Below, one piece after another: positions 1 to 12,235 of a stretch of 64,000 nt of DNA. Numbering within the stretch: the stretch's first letter is position 1; every line of letters starts with the position of its first letter. Source of the DNA: Balanoglossus misakiensis (taxonomy: Eukaryota > Hemichordata); NCBI GenBank assembly GCA_040954595.2, contig CM082579.2, positions 5,208,001-5,272,000 of the forward strand. Reading direction: 5' to 3'. The notes beneath the pieces were generated by a model, which did not search any database, had not been told where the DNA came from, and saw only the letters and a program-made list of their open reading frames with translations. The translations under genes were made by a program, and so were the position numbers.

Positions 1-3000
1 CGATGCTCCAACCAACGTCCGGGGCACTCATTGTTCTGACACACCCCCTGATCAATAAAAGATTGGAGTCCATTGGATTCCAGGCGGCCTGGGTACTGTC
101 TCCTGATAAGTTGCCTGTGACGAGATACAAATGATTAGGTAACATTTTAAGCTGCCTCAGGGGGAGCTAAGACAATTGGCCTGCTCGGCAGGCAATGAGA
201 ACAAAAGGATTTGCAGTTGTTTTAAAAAAATCACTAATTAGCATACGCTGGAAACCTGTTGCAGGTATAGATAAGGTGAAAATCAAGACTCGGTCAAAAT
301 GTGACGCAAAATTTTCACCCATTTTCTAAAACACATTGCTCTAAATTTTACACACCTGGTCTATAGACTGCAATGGGTAGTCCCCTTTCTCTGGCATTCA
401 ACACAAGCTGTTCAGCCACCCATTTAGTCTGGCTGTACCCGTCATGAATTTTGTCTGCGTATTCGGTCATTTCAGCATCTTCCATGGCGTTTTCCGATCC
501 ACTCGGGAATACACTGTTTGTGCTGAGGAAGGGAAAAGATTGGGTTCAATTTTGTCAGAACTTTGTGTAATTCCTTCATGATGTGTCTAGAGAACTGACG
601 GCAAAACACAGCAACATGCGAGGATCTACTTTCCAGTTTCGGAATGACTGAACTTCATTTCTACTAACCTGATGTAGTGAAGAGGTTTGATTTTATTGCT
701 GCACGCAAACAGCAGGATGTTCTGCGTGCCCAGAACGTTGACCCCATGCAGAGCTTTGTACGGGTAAACCAGATTGACGTAGGCTGCTGCATGAATTATG
801 AAATCAACCTGTAAAAATATTGAATGAAAACTTATCATTTTTATGTAGGCTGCATTTACTTGATTAACGGAAACAATGTGAAAGGTCGCTTGTCACCTAT
901 GCAATTTAACTACAGATCTCTTGATAAAAGCACAGAAATTCTAAAATGAAGTTCTTCACCTCATATGTCAAATGTGTGTAATCTTCAACGTTCATTCCCA
1001 GGTTAAGTAGAGACACGTCACCTGAATAAAGACATAAGAAGTTATCAATGAGCATTCCTTTATATGAAAATAAATTTGTCAATTTTATGTCAAAAATACA
1101 AAAAAAAAATATGAGTTTTTATATAGGCAAACAGTAGAACTTTAATTCCGTATTCATGAAAAAATTCAAATCAGCTGAAATGTGAAAAACTATCATTAAC
1201 ATTTCTGTTTGCTTCAATCACATGGAATGTCTGGTCAGTACAGCACCTGGTTTTGAAGGACTGGTAGTAAAAAACCTGTCTCCTACCTTTCATGGGTGCA
1301 ACCCTGTTCTCAAATTCTTCCAAGATCATCTTCTGTTCCGCCGTTCCGTTTCCGCCATCCGGCAGTATTCCGTATTCTCTGAGAACTCCCAGCAGACGTT
1401 CCCTACAGTTGGACTCCGGTGGTTCCCGCACCAGGCAGTAGATGTACAGCTGAAGAGAGAGAGAGAGAGACCAGCAAAACTATTATCACACAAAAAAGTT
1501 CTCAGTGAGAACAATTTCTGCTTTCATGACATATCAAGAATATTACAAATGCGACATCTATACGATGAGTAATTACCTTAGTGTCTCTGAGCAGATCTCT
1601 CAACAGGAACGCCCCCAGGAATCCAGTGGCACCCGTCAGTAAGACACGCCCTCTTTTCCATCGATTGCCATACTGTATAGACCGCCAGAACGCCCTCAAC
1701 TGCATGTCTATACTGACAACACCTTGGCTGTGCTTGCTTACTTCGGCCAACAGATCCAGCTTAGACTCTTCCTGCGTAAAGCTACAGACATGATAAGCAG
1801 ATCAGAAAAAGCACTGATGGTTCCATGTGTTGGGGATATTTGCATTGATGTCGCAATGAAATGAAACGTGGAAGAGATGAAGATGATAAATTACTAATAA
1901 TCAATGTAACAATGCAATCTTACGTTTGTCCACTTTCTTTATGTTGCAGTTTTGAATCTATCAGCTTGGCCATCGCGGCAACCGTGGAATGCTGGAAGAG
2001 GTCCTTGACAGTGACGTCGACCTTGAACTTGTCTGTGATCAGCGAGAGCAGCCTGGCCGCCAACAAGGAATGTCTGTGAGTAAAGAGAGACAAGATACTG
2101 GGTGATGAATAACTATTCTGTGGATGAGTTAGGTGGCCACATACAGTGGTTTCAGATGCAGGAGTGCAAGTGATGTTTGTCCTTGTGTTTTTCAGCGGCA
2201 TTTATGCATATGAGCAGACTACAAGTTGTAACCACTACTGTAACCAGGTAACATGTGAAAACAAATGCCCGAAAGAGTTTCACCTCTAGAGGGCTTTCTG
2301 CTCACAGTGGTGATAACAAGTGAGAGGTACTTCTCATTCTTTTCACTGTCACACGACAGGTTCAGCGAACTAAAAGCAACAACCGGAGACTCACTTTGAC
2401 TTCAGCCATCATGACAAAAATAAGAAATCTATGGAGAGTAAACGATTTACGTACCCGCCTAAATCAAAGAAATTCTCCTGTATGTCCAGAGATTTGACCC
2501 GCAGGATATCCGACCAGAGCAGCGCCAGCGTTTTCTCGGTCTCTGTTGACGGGGAGGTCATCTCATCTCGGTCCCTTTCACTGCCCTGATCTAACGGAGG
2601 CAGAGCTTTCTTGTCGAGCTTGCCAGACGCGGCAAGTATCGGAATGCTGTGTGTGAGAAAGAGCAGGAACACACATTGGCTTACATCAACCTCCACCCCA
2701 CATTACGGCCCTAAAAGCACAGATAGTCGCAACATGAAAATTTTACCTGGACAAGAAAACCATGTATGACGGGATCATGTGAAAGGGTAGTCTCTTCTTC
2801 AGCTCTGCGCGGATTTCCTTCTTGGTGGCGTCGTTGTTGGGCACGATGTAGGCCACCAGGAATTTATCGGTGCCCTCTTCACCCTTGACAAGCACCACGC
2901 ACGCATTTACCATAGGGATCTCGAGCAGAGCTGATTCCACGGCCTGCAGGGGAGACAATGTAAGACATAGGAAGCTGTTGTTTAACTCTATCAGTCACCC

Positions 3001-6000
3001 CCGTTTCTCTGCATATACATTCAACCAGTGGTCACAAAAGAACGGATTCAACCAAACTGTGGTGGTGACAGGATGATTTTTCATGGACTTCATCTGGATT
3101 CTACATCACAATGTTGCACATTGCCAAAAGAAATGAAATTTGGTGGTCAACTAAAATAACATCTGTTAATTCTGACACCCCTCTCCCATTTATTGGCTCA
3201 TAGACATGACACACATGTATAATTATTTGAAGAAGATGGAAGACATGTTTGTGTAACACACCCCATGCACACACTCACAAAAAACCTTGATTCATAACAT
3301 TTTGTAATAATCAGACTCCTTGCTGCATGAAGCAGGACTGCATGAGTAAGAACTTGAGTCCCCCCGTGGCCCCTCCCCCAATTTATGTGATATGAGCATG
3401 ACAAGTTGACACTGACCTGAACCTCAATGCTGTATCCTCGTATTTTCACCATGGAGTCACATCGGCCGCAGATCTCCAGCTCTCCGCCGTAGAGTATGTA
3501 TCCCCAGTCACCGGTCTTGTACAATCTGTCACCAACCTGTTCCGGCACCGCTGGTGGCCTCTGGATGAACCGCTCGGCGTTCAGCTGTGGTCGATTCAAG
3601 TAACCCCTTGCCAAGGTAGGACCACCAACATAAATCTAGACAAACCGTGTTGCAGGTTTGAATTTGATACATAAAATATCCACAGAATGACCTCAAGATC
3701 ACAACTTGCACAAAAAAACCTGCTATTTCAATTGTCACACTTTATACACACACTTATTTCTTTCAATCAAAACAGTATCATCCGATTGCACATATGAAGA
3801 TTGATTTCACCTGTTGTAAAATATTTGAAAGTTTAGCACCATTGATCACAACTATCTCATGGTAATATGCTACAATATAAGACTTTAATTCCAGCACAGC
3901 ATAACACAAGACAAATATCTAAAGGCAACACTACGCCAACTTTGGTATGGGTCTGTTTCAACCAATATATGTATATTTGATTTACCTCTCCTGGTACCCC
4001 TACAGGTAATGGCTGTAACTTGTCATCCATGATGACAATCTGCACTCCGGGTAGGAGCTTTCCCACTGGACAGAATTTTCTTGGCTTCTCACCATCACCC
4101 ATCTTGTTGGAGAAAAGTAAGAACAACAACCAAAACATGTATGTTAAAGATGTCGTCATATGTGGTTGGTCGTACACACCACAGAATAGGCCTACAGTAC
4201 TCAGGAATAAGATGTGACACATCAACTACTGCAGTGTTCTTTGGAAAATAGACGCAGATGCAAGATTTGTCACATTATAGTGGTACAAATAGAAATACTG
4301 TTAGAGCATGTTTGTAGGAACACATATTTCCATCGCAGTCATATTTGCATGTACTGTGCTGTCCGAATTCCGAGTTTCACCTCCTGCCAGACTTACCCCG
4401 CCATTGTACGTTCCATGCGAGAGATCGGCTGTAGCTACGTCATGGCATTCTGAGATGCTGTAGAGATTCAGTAGCTGTACCCAGGGCAGAGTCTTGGCCA
4501 CCCTGTCGCGCAGCGCAGTGGTGACCACTTCACCACAAAACCAAATGATCCTGCATTATAACACAAGAACATATCATGGCGAAGTTCCTAAGATTTCTGA
4601 AAAGGACGCAAGATCAATAGATAAACTAAAAAATTTTGGTGTTTGACATTTCAGCAGTCAAAGTGACGACTGATCAAGCCGACACTTCCACATGTGATGT
4701 GCATGTCTGGACGGTCTCCACTGACCTGAGAGACTTGAGGGCACCTGCGATGTCCAAATTCTCGGTGTTTATGACTGCCTCCAACAATGACGGTGTGAAG
4801 AGAATCCGGGTGATTTTGTGACGTTTTAAGAACTCCACCAGCAATGGAGGATCATAAATGACATTATCTGGGATGATGTACAGTGGGATTCCTGAAAAAA
4901 AATAGAGCGGGTAGGTGTTTTTTTTTTGTTTTCTTCTGATTAACAGAGTTCACATGTGACAGTTGAGTTTGCCTCAACTGTCTTATAATTCCACACAGAC
5001 ATGCCTCTAAAGGAAAAAAAATGTCCACAATGCTAAAAAAATGATGCAAATTTACAAGTGATGTCAAAAGTCCTGGAGCCTACTCGGGAGTCTCAAAGTG
5101 GTGTCAAAGGTCACTGTGGTGTCGTCATAACAACTGCGCCATAAACTGCAAAGTGTATCTGTCGTCGGAGTTGTCAGGGGGGAAAAAATGGCAGAAGTTT
5201 AACCTACCCTTCAAGAGGGAACGAAGCATTTCCCACACAAAGAACACATTGCATGCCACTCGCTCCTCGGGCTTGAACGGGTAGTTAACGTGTCTCCAGT
5301 GATAGGAAAACACGGCGCCGCGATGGGGGCACATGATGCCTGAGAATAAAAGACAGAAATTACTTTGCAGTTGTTTGGTGTGAAAACAATTATTTGACCA
5401 AGAAATTTGTGACAAACCTCACAAACTTGGCAAGGCTGATTTTATTTAATTTCTCTCATATAGATTTGGCCAGTCAGTATAAATAACGCACACAATTTTT
5501 TCCACAAAGCGGGGTTTTGTGAAAATTATTTTCCCAACTGAACCTAAAGGAGACACACAAAATAAGCCTTGCCCAACTTTCCCTTCAATACAATACAATG
5601 TGAATGCTGAACAATAAAAAAATTACCATTTTATTTACTATAATTGTCAATTGCTATTCTGTATTGTTTGGTACGTGTGAACATCTGTGCAGTTTTATCA
5701 TGATTTATAACTTAGTTGAACCTTATACATATAAAATGACCTTTTACCCCTTTCGGATTTGCATGATTTTACCCTTATATGGCAAATTTGATGACGTATT
5801 GACAGCGTCCGTAAATAGAACAGTACGTTGCTTGGTTGCAATATGGTACATGTAGGTCCCTGGTAATAGAACTTGGCTGGAGGACTTTCGCTCTTATGCA
5901 TGATACATGCTGAACAGTCAAAGTTTATAAGAACTCGACCGATCAACTGAACTGGACTGGGGTCACGTACGAATAAGTGAGTGCTACTATCGTTGGTAAT

Positions 6001-9000
6001 AATTAATTTGGATTTTGACTGTGCTGATCCAAAATATTTGGGCTAACACCTCTACTGAGCTCTCTTGGGCAACATTAGCTTGCTAGGTTCATGTTTTGCA
6101 AATTTTTTGGCCAAAGAATATTTTTACACCAAAGACCTAATATATGATCAATGGAAAGCACTTTTATTTCTGTGTCACCAAAAATTGTAGAACAGGAAGT
6201 GTGTTTTTTTTTATTCCAATGAGTTGTTTACAAAATCTCCAGCGTCATGTAGTGTATGTACGGTAGTATGCGAACTGGGTTTCCTGTTTTCATGGTTTGA
6301 TTTTATACAATGCATGGATATACTCTTAGTCCCTCAATAACTGAGACAAGCAGGATTCACTGTGTTATCTGCACTGGTCAGATATATTATTAAGTTCTTA
6401 AATTGGGGATCAGTAATTTCTTTCTGCTCAATTGCAGTTAAACACCAACATCTCTACCCACAATGGAAGGAATTTTTGGAAACCGTGATAATGTGGCGTT
6501 TGGAGTAAAGAAGGAAGACCCATGTCGAGGGTACATGCCAACACCTCCACCTGAGATGGCAGGAATAAGGGGAAACAGTGAACATGGTGATCCTCTCTGT
6601 CAAAAGGAAGACAGAGGTAGTGAAAGACTCAATCCCCAGGATTTTGAAGCATATAGGTTGTATCTGTCTAAGCACATCAAGGCTACCATACAGCAGATTG
6701 AAGAAAACACCGGGATGACCATTGATGAGTTTACGATTGGAAAATCGACCGCAAAATACTTGGCTGGGGGTGAGCTGGATTACAGCAACCCCAGAAATCG
6801 ATGGAACACATATTACAAATCAAAGTTGAGGTATGATGGTTTCACTATCATCGCAGAAGTTACAGAAGACATGGTACCACGTAAGACGAGGGATAAATTC
6901 AGTCACATTGACCCGCAACAATACGCACTTGCTCTGGAACAGAGTCTGATTCATTACTTCATCTTTACGGATCCTGATCAACGCTTGGCAAACCACTCTT
7001 TTCATCCCGGCAACTTGGCAGAGACCCTGCCAGTGGGAATTGTGTACTTTGCATATAAGTTTGATTCGAAGAAGAAAATCCCCGAATATGACGCCGTTTG
7101 CCAGGGAGGAAAGGGATACGCTTTTAAGTTAGAAGATGCAAGCGAAACCATCAGTTCAGCAGCAGATGAGGCTGAATCACTCGAGAAGAGAATTGCATCG
7201 GTCCTGAGAAATGTCGAAGATAAAAGTGGAAAAGAAATTGAGGAATTCACCATCGGTCAATCCCATACAAATCACAATAAAGTAAAGTGTGAGACATGTT
7301 TCAGATTCGAACCCATGAATCCAGAGACTTGGCATCTTGCGGATGGAATTGACGACCTTTGGAAGGAGAAGTTCCTTCCGGATGGTTACCATGGACTTAT
7401 AGTTGTTGCAGCAATAACCAATGACATGGTGCAAGGTGCAGCCAGAGGAAAGTACCAGTGCAGACACCAATATCAATGTGCCAAAGCTATCATGGGGAAC
7501 CTGAACTGGCGGTTTAAAGCGAAGACCAGAAGCATTAACCAACAGCCAATGTACCTCAAATATAATCCACTGGGTGAGAAGGAAAGGGTATGGAAAAAGG
7601 ACGTCGCCAATGCATCTGTTTTGTATGTAGCGTACAAACTGGAACCTAGCAGAGAACATGTCGAGCAAGGAGGCCTCAGTTTCAACGAGACTGACATTGA
7701 AGGTAAAACTTTCGCAAAAGCTGCAATGCAGTTGAAAGAGAAGATTAGCACAGTACTCCAAGAAATTGAAAAGGGAAATCAAAGGAGGATTAAGGTGTTC
7801 GAAGTTGGCAAAACCTGCGCACAACGAATTAGAGAAGTAGGCAGCTACTTGAAGTTCAAGGTTAAGGAGCACACAACTTGGAATACGACAGAGCTGACAA
7901 AACTGTGGGACGGAAGCCGAAGCAAATTTGACGGAATGGTGGCAGTGGGTGCAGTTACTCGTGACATGGCCATATGCAAGGTTAAGAAAGATGAAGGTGA
8001 CAAGCACAACATCCAACTTCAGTACACCAGGAAGCTGCAGGATGCAGTAACTGCATATTTTGAAGAGGATCCCAACTGGCACGAGAAATGTCAACGGTCT
8101 GCATACCCTTTCCCTTACGAAAGCTGCTGGGCTGGAATTTTATTTGTAGCATACAAATTTGGGGAAGATGAGGGTCATTTCAAAGTTGAGAGCAGAGATG
8201 GAGAAGAAGAAGAAGAAAGAGACGATGATGATGATGATTATCAAGAGGAAGAAGAGAATTGGCAGCAGCAGTGGCAGAAGATACCCTGCGACCACCAGAC
8301 AAAAAAGATGGTTTAAAAAAACAACAACAATAGAAATCCTACCTTTAGGCTTTCCAGTGGTGCCAGATGAGTAGACAGTATAGGCCAGGTTGTCCAAGGT
8401 CATCTGAGGTGGACTGTCAAATGGAGGATGCCTGCTGTTTTCTGTACGCAGTCTCTCTGGCCAGTTCTCGTCCAGGATCACCACACTCTTTGCACCTGAG
8501 AATCACCGAGATGAAATTTAATATTCATAATTTGCAAAAAGCATTTGCGGCATGCTTAATGAGGGTGTTTATTTTCCAAGGGGGTGGATTTGTTTCCATA
8601 AAGGTATAATCAAGTTTTTCCTGGAAAGATTGCTGTCTACTTTCTTGTGAATTTTTGTAAAAATAAATGTTGCACATTTAATAATGTGTGGTGATGTTAA
8701 GTATCGGTACTGTACAGGAGAACATGAGATGAAAGGGGTGGGGGAATCTTTGTCATAATTGCTCCCTTGCCCCCATGAAGACTGTGATGCTATTCAGCCA
8801 TTGGATGACCTCTCACCTTTGACATTCTCTGCTATACTCTCATTGGTGACAACAGCAATTGGCTGGGAGTCTTCCAGAACTGATGACAGCAAGGGTGGAG
8901 GATAGGAGATGTCTATGGGTAGGTATGCACCGCCTGTTGATGGAAAATATAACAAGGGAGGTCACATAATAAAATAATACCAAAGTGAGTGACTTTGAAT

Positions 9001-9490
9001 TTAAGGGGACTTCTACAGAGTAGGTGAAACCCCAGAATTCAAAAGGTCTGCTGTACAAGCACGATTTATGGGAATATGTGCTTATTGCTGTCATTGTATT
9101 TGCTCATGCCGCTATCACATGACTTCAACTACATGTACATTTTCCCTGTAGACTAGACACTGCACATTTGGTCTGTTTGCGACATTTTGAGGGGGAGCAC
9201 TGTTTTAGTTATAGGCCTGCATCATGTTCGTGGGAGATGAACTCACCTGCTTTTAGGATTGCTATGTAAGCCACCGTGTATTCCACGCACTTTTCCATGT
9301 AGATGCCGACTATGGAGTCTGGCACCACTCCGAGGATGCGCAGATAGGTGGCCAGGCAGTCGGTCTGCGCGTCCAGTTCACCGAAGGTGAGCTTTCTGCC
9401 ATCGTCGGATACGACCGCCACATCGCCAGGCGTCAGTTTGGCCTGGCGAATGAACATCTCATGGAGGAGGCCTTGTGATTCATAATCCAT
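1..9490 (-). CDS. NRPS-like adenylation / carrier / thioester-reductase enzyme (3' end outside window)
   Basis: A modular enzyme expected to activate a carboxylic acid as an adenylate, load it on a phosphopantetheine arm and release it reductively as aldehyde or alcohol. Coding exons, 5' to 3': 9247-9490, 8817-8933, 8343-8495, 5208-5339, 4726-4891, 4397-4550, 3986-4102, 3417-3635, 2747-2943, 2455-2646, 1924-2073, 1577-1781, 1287-1449, 960-1021, 669-808, 356-522 and 1-114 (cut by the window). They join in frame to about 897 residues. Adenylation domain ~1-510: [54 protein letters not shown]. Carrier domain ~535-605 with DLGGHS; the arm would attach at about Ser566. Reductase domain from ~655: GATGFLG at ~664-670 for NADPH, Tyr833 and Lys837 in YSQTK. 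The start ATG at 9490 follows an acceptor-like TCTACAG, so a 5' UTR intron is likely. No condensation domain is seen. Relatives include LYS2/AASDH-type and Ebony-type enzymes; the substrate is unknown. Confidence 0.9.
6463..8316 (+). CDS. Nested single-coding-exon gene: protein with three repeats of an unrecognised ~140-residue domain
   Basis: An uninterrupted 617-codon frame lies inside intron 3 of the minus-strand NRPS-like gene. I do not recognise the family with certainty. Three internal copies occupy about residues 68-200, 239-394 and 424-566. Each has a helix, then TIGKS/TIGQS/EVGKT (91, 263, 447), then a strand block such as [15 protein letters not shown] (124, 309, 489), a Tyr-led helix (154, 337, 521) and a closing VYFAYKF-like strand (193, 386, 559). 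Residues 1-60 look disordered with a Pro run; residues 581-598 are a Glu/Asp-rich tail. No signal peptide or membrane segment is seen, so it is probably nuclear or cytosolic. An acceptor-like sequence ends at 6437, suggesting a spliced 5' UTR. The order YIG-like, Arg111/113, Glu159, Asn177 in copy 1 resembles GIY-YIG nucleases, but this is inference. Confidence 0.85.
   Translation: MEGIFGNRDNVAFGVKKEDPCRGYMPTPPPEMAGIRGNSEHGDPLCQKEDRGSERLNPQDFEAYRLYLSKHIKATIQQIEENTGMTIDEFTIGKSTAKYLAGGELDYSNPRNRWNTYYKSKLRYDGFTIIAEVTEDMVPRKTRDKFSHIDPQQYALALEQSLIHYFIFTDPDQRLANHSFHPGNLAETLPVGIVYFAYKFDSKKKIPEYDAVCQGGKGYAFKLEDASETISSAADEAESLEKRIASVLRNVEDKSGKEIEEFTIGQSHTNHNKVKCETCFRFEPMNPETWHLADGIDDLWKEKFLPDGYHGLIVVAAITNDMVQGAARGKYQCRHQYQCAKAIMGNLNWRFKAKTRSINQQPMYLKYNPLGEKERVWKKDVANASVLYVAYKLEPSREHVEQGGLSFNETDIEGKTFAKAAMQLKEKISTVLQEIEKGNQRRIKVFEVGKTCAQRIREVGSYLKFKVKEHTTWNTTELTKLWDGSRSKFDGMVAVGAVTRDMAICKVKKDEGDKHNIQLQYTRKLQDAVTAYFEEDPNWHEKCQRSAYPFPYESCWAGILFVAYKFGEDEGHFKVESRDGEEEEERDDDDDDYQEEEENWQQQWQKIPCDHQTKKMV
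8662..8667 (+). terminator. Likely polyadenylation signal of the nested gene
   Basis: AATAAA lies about 345 bases after the nested stop codon, and I noticed no earlier canonical signal. If it is used, the 3' UTR crosses the NRPS-like exon 8343-8495 on the opposite strand. Confidence 0.5.
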
Positions 9491-10746
9491 TGCACGTCTG
9501 TAGATTCAATAGCAGAAATCTTCAACTGATAAAAAAATAGTTCCTCAAATATGATAACTCTCAAATACATGAAGTACTGTTGATTCTGACGTGACTGTAT
9601 TCATATTTGGACCTGATCACCCAGTTTTATGAATGAGGGAACACAGTGCAATGTAGTAGGCCAAACCTGGAATGCTATAAACATATTAGCCGCATGGTTG
9701 AAGGTTAATAGCTCTGAACAGCATGAACGACCCGAAATCTGTCATGTTTCTCAGTATTCTGATAGCAGAATTGTATTAATTTCTAGCATGAAGCAAAACA
9801 AAATTTAGAGATAAAAGTGTCATCTTAAACTGTGGGTGTTAAAAACAGTCCCATCTGCCACTGTTGGTGGGCCTAGGGTCCCATACGACACAGTAGCTGG
9901 CAAGTCAAAATAGGTCACATTCCAGCTCCAAATTCCACCATATGCCGTGCAGAACCCACTGTCTATAATTTTCCAGTGTGCAAAAATTCCTCAGTTCCTA
10001 ACTTACCCTCCTTTATACATGTACAGATATCGTGCCATGGAATACATGATGCTGAGCTGCCGAAGCTTTCACTATTAAAGCATGTACAGTAATGGTCTGC
10101 ACTGCAGTCTATGGCTGGATTCCCCAGGAAGGACAAGGCAATGAAACACTTTTATGTAAACCTTGGTAGCTCTATTTACATGACAATACCAAAGAAGAGG
10201 CACAGTATTTAACCGGATTGATCTATTGTGAAATTCATTCAGACAGAGTCCTTACAACGCAGTTGGCCAGTGCATTGATTATTGTGTTTTTTCATGCTTG
10301 GTGATCTCTGCTGGCACAGACAATGAGGGGGAGATTAGGGTTGTTCATAGAAAAGGTGCATCAGGAATTATTATTGCTGTTTATGTGGTTGCTGTTGTTA
10401 TTATTAGCATTTGGCATGTGACTAAATATTATAAATAGTAGTACTGCTGGACACGTGACTATAACTATTTCAAAATATGTCCTGTGCTGTGAATGACCGG
10501 GTGAGGGCTGATCAGATTGTATAGGACACACAGCGATACCACAGGAATATAATATGACCACAGTTTCAGTTTATGTTCAGAACAGCATAATCAGAATTTA
10601 TTTTTACAACTCTGGAAATGCTCATTGCTGGTACAACAGATGACTGGAGCTGGTTATCAGTAAATTGATTTGAGTGTTTGTTAATATCAATTTGTTTGGT
10701 TGGTTTACTTTGTTGTATCCTTGTAATTTATATGATAAATAATTAA

Positions 10747-10759
10747 CCCCCCCCCCCCC
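10747..10759. repeat. Poly-C tract
   Basis: Thirteen consecutive C residues in intergenic DNA; likely length-variable. Confidence 0.9.
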
Positions 10760-11667
10760 TCTCGGGTCAATGAACTGCTGAGCTAGTACACTAACGCACA
10801 TCCCTATTTATAAATGTACTAAAATCAAAGCAGAAAATTCTGGGTGAGCCCTGGCTATATAACTGCCAGTTATATATACTTTACAGTAGAGCTGAACCAG
10901 CACAGCACTTTAAACAAGGCGTACTATGGCCAGAAAGAAGATAGCATGCTGGCCATTATAAGTTTACTTACAAAGCCTTAAAGCAACACGAGGGCACCAG
11001 TGAAGGGTGGTTTGTGACAGCAATGATACCTTGCCGTTTAACAATTGTGTCCATGTATAAATCAATGGTCAACTCACAATCTCATGTTTTTTTTCATAAA
11101 AAGAAATAAAGAAAAGTGATATATGACACAAGATTTGTTACTAGTCCACTTCGTCAGACACCATTGATTGGGAGTTCCACACTCCGTGCACACAATGCAA
11201 GTTTCAAGTAAAAACAGCTAAAAACGTAATTTAAAACAAAATGATGTTAAATCATGTGTAGAGTCTGTTAAAGATCTCACCTTTGAAAAGGAGATGGCGT
11301 TACGGTACCAGCTGATGACCCAGAATGGGAACAGGCGCAGGCTTCCAAAGGACTATGGACTTTGATCAAAGATCATTTCTTATCAATTATCATTATGTAA
11401 ACCAGTGCTTGACCCTGATGTTTGTCATTTCAACATGCCTACAACTTCTCGCCCTTGGATCGAGCTACAGTATAGCCTAGCTATAGAAAAATAGACCAAC
11501 ATATAAGGATATTAAAAGACTTCTTACCGTTCGGTGGTAAGTACCAAGTAGAGGGAAAATTTCAGAAAATAATGATCAGAAAAAAAGTCAAGTGAAATAG
11601 TCTATAAATGATATTCATTTTATAAAATAATATGCAGAGAACTTATAAGTTTGACCAGAAAAAGTAT

Positions 11668-11678
11668 GGTGATGATGA

Positions 11679-11712
<34 letters not shown>

Positions 11713-11882
11713 GGTGGACACGATGATGATGATGATGGCGACGATGATGATGATGATGATGATGATAATGATGATGAAAATCCTCTCTAGATAATGATGA
11801 TGATGATGATGATGAAAATCCTCTGAAGATAATGACGACGACGAAGGTGGTGGTGGTGGCGGTGATGATGATGATGATGATG
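11668..11882. repeat. Compound GAT/GGT/GAC microsatellite
   Basis: About 215 bases of trinucleotide runs: (GAT)n, then (GGT)n, (GAT)n again, a short ACG/GAC run, GGT and GAT. Two islands reading GATGAAAATCCTCT break it at about 11774 and 11811, so a segment was duplicated inside the array. It lies about 350 bases upstream of the FRG1 start. Confidence 0.9.
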
Positions 11883-12235
11883 CTAGCAGCTACAACTCAC
11901 CCACTTGCCATTTAGCACCTTGAGTTCAAACTTCCCGCACGGATCCCCACAGCCTCGTTTTCGCATATATTATTGGCTAGCTATGATTGAGATATATATT
12001 TTTTAGTTTTACAATATATTGGATCTCATTTGGTATACGGAAAAACGCATTGTTATTTGCGTGTCTTGTTAAAAGCAATGATTTGATTTTGACGAACGTG
12101 AGACTGAAAATTATGTGCTACTTTAACATTTGACCTATGACCCTGCATATGGCGTCTGGTTTGTTTTGTAAATCGTAGGTGCTGATCGACCAAACGTAAC
12201 TGCATCATCAGAGAGATTTATCCGAGTTAAGCACC

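Larger units (their letters stand above)
9491..12235. other. Intergenic region between NRPS-like gene and FRG1 (divergent starts)
   Basis: It holds the 5' flank and presumed untranslated exon of the minus-strand NRPS-like gene and the promoter side of FRG1. Apart from a C tract and a large GAT/GGT microsatellite listed separately, I see no gene, RNA or recognisable mobile element. The open frames here are short and lack family features. Confidence 0.6.

Noticed and set aside
1222-1572. 116-codon plus-strand frame
   Set aside because: It is antisense to the reductase exon 1287-1449 and its flanking introns.
7177-8094. 305-codon open frame on the minus strand
   Set aside because: It is the reverse of the nested three-repeat gene. 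The plus strand has internal repeats and longer coding continuity; the minus frame shows no domain.
11668-11882. CRISPR-like or coding interpretation of the GAT array
   Set aside because: There are no unique spacers; it is a simple microsatellite in an animal genome.
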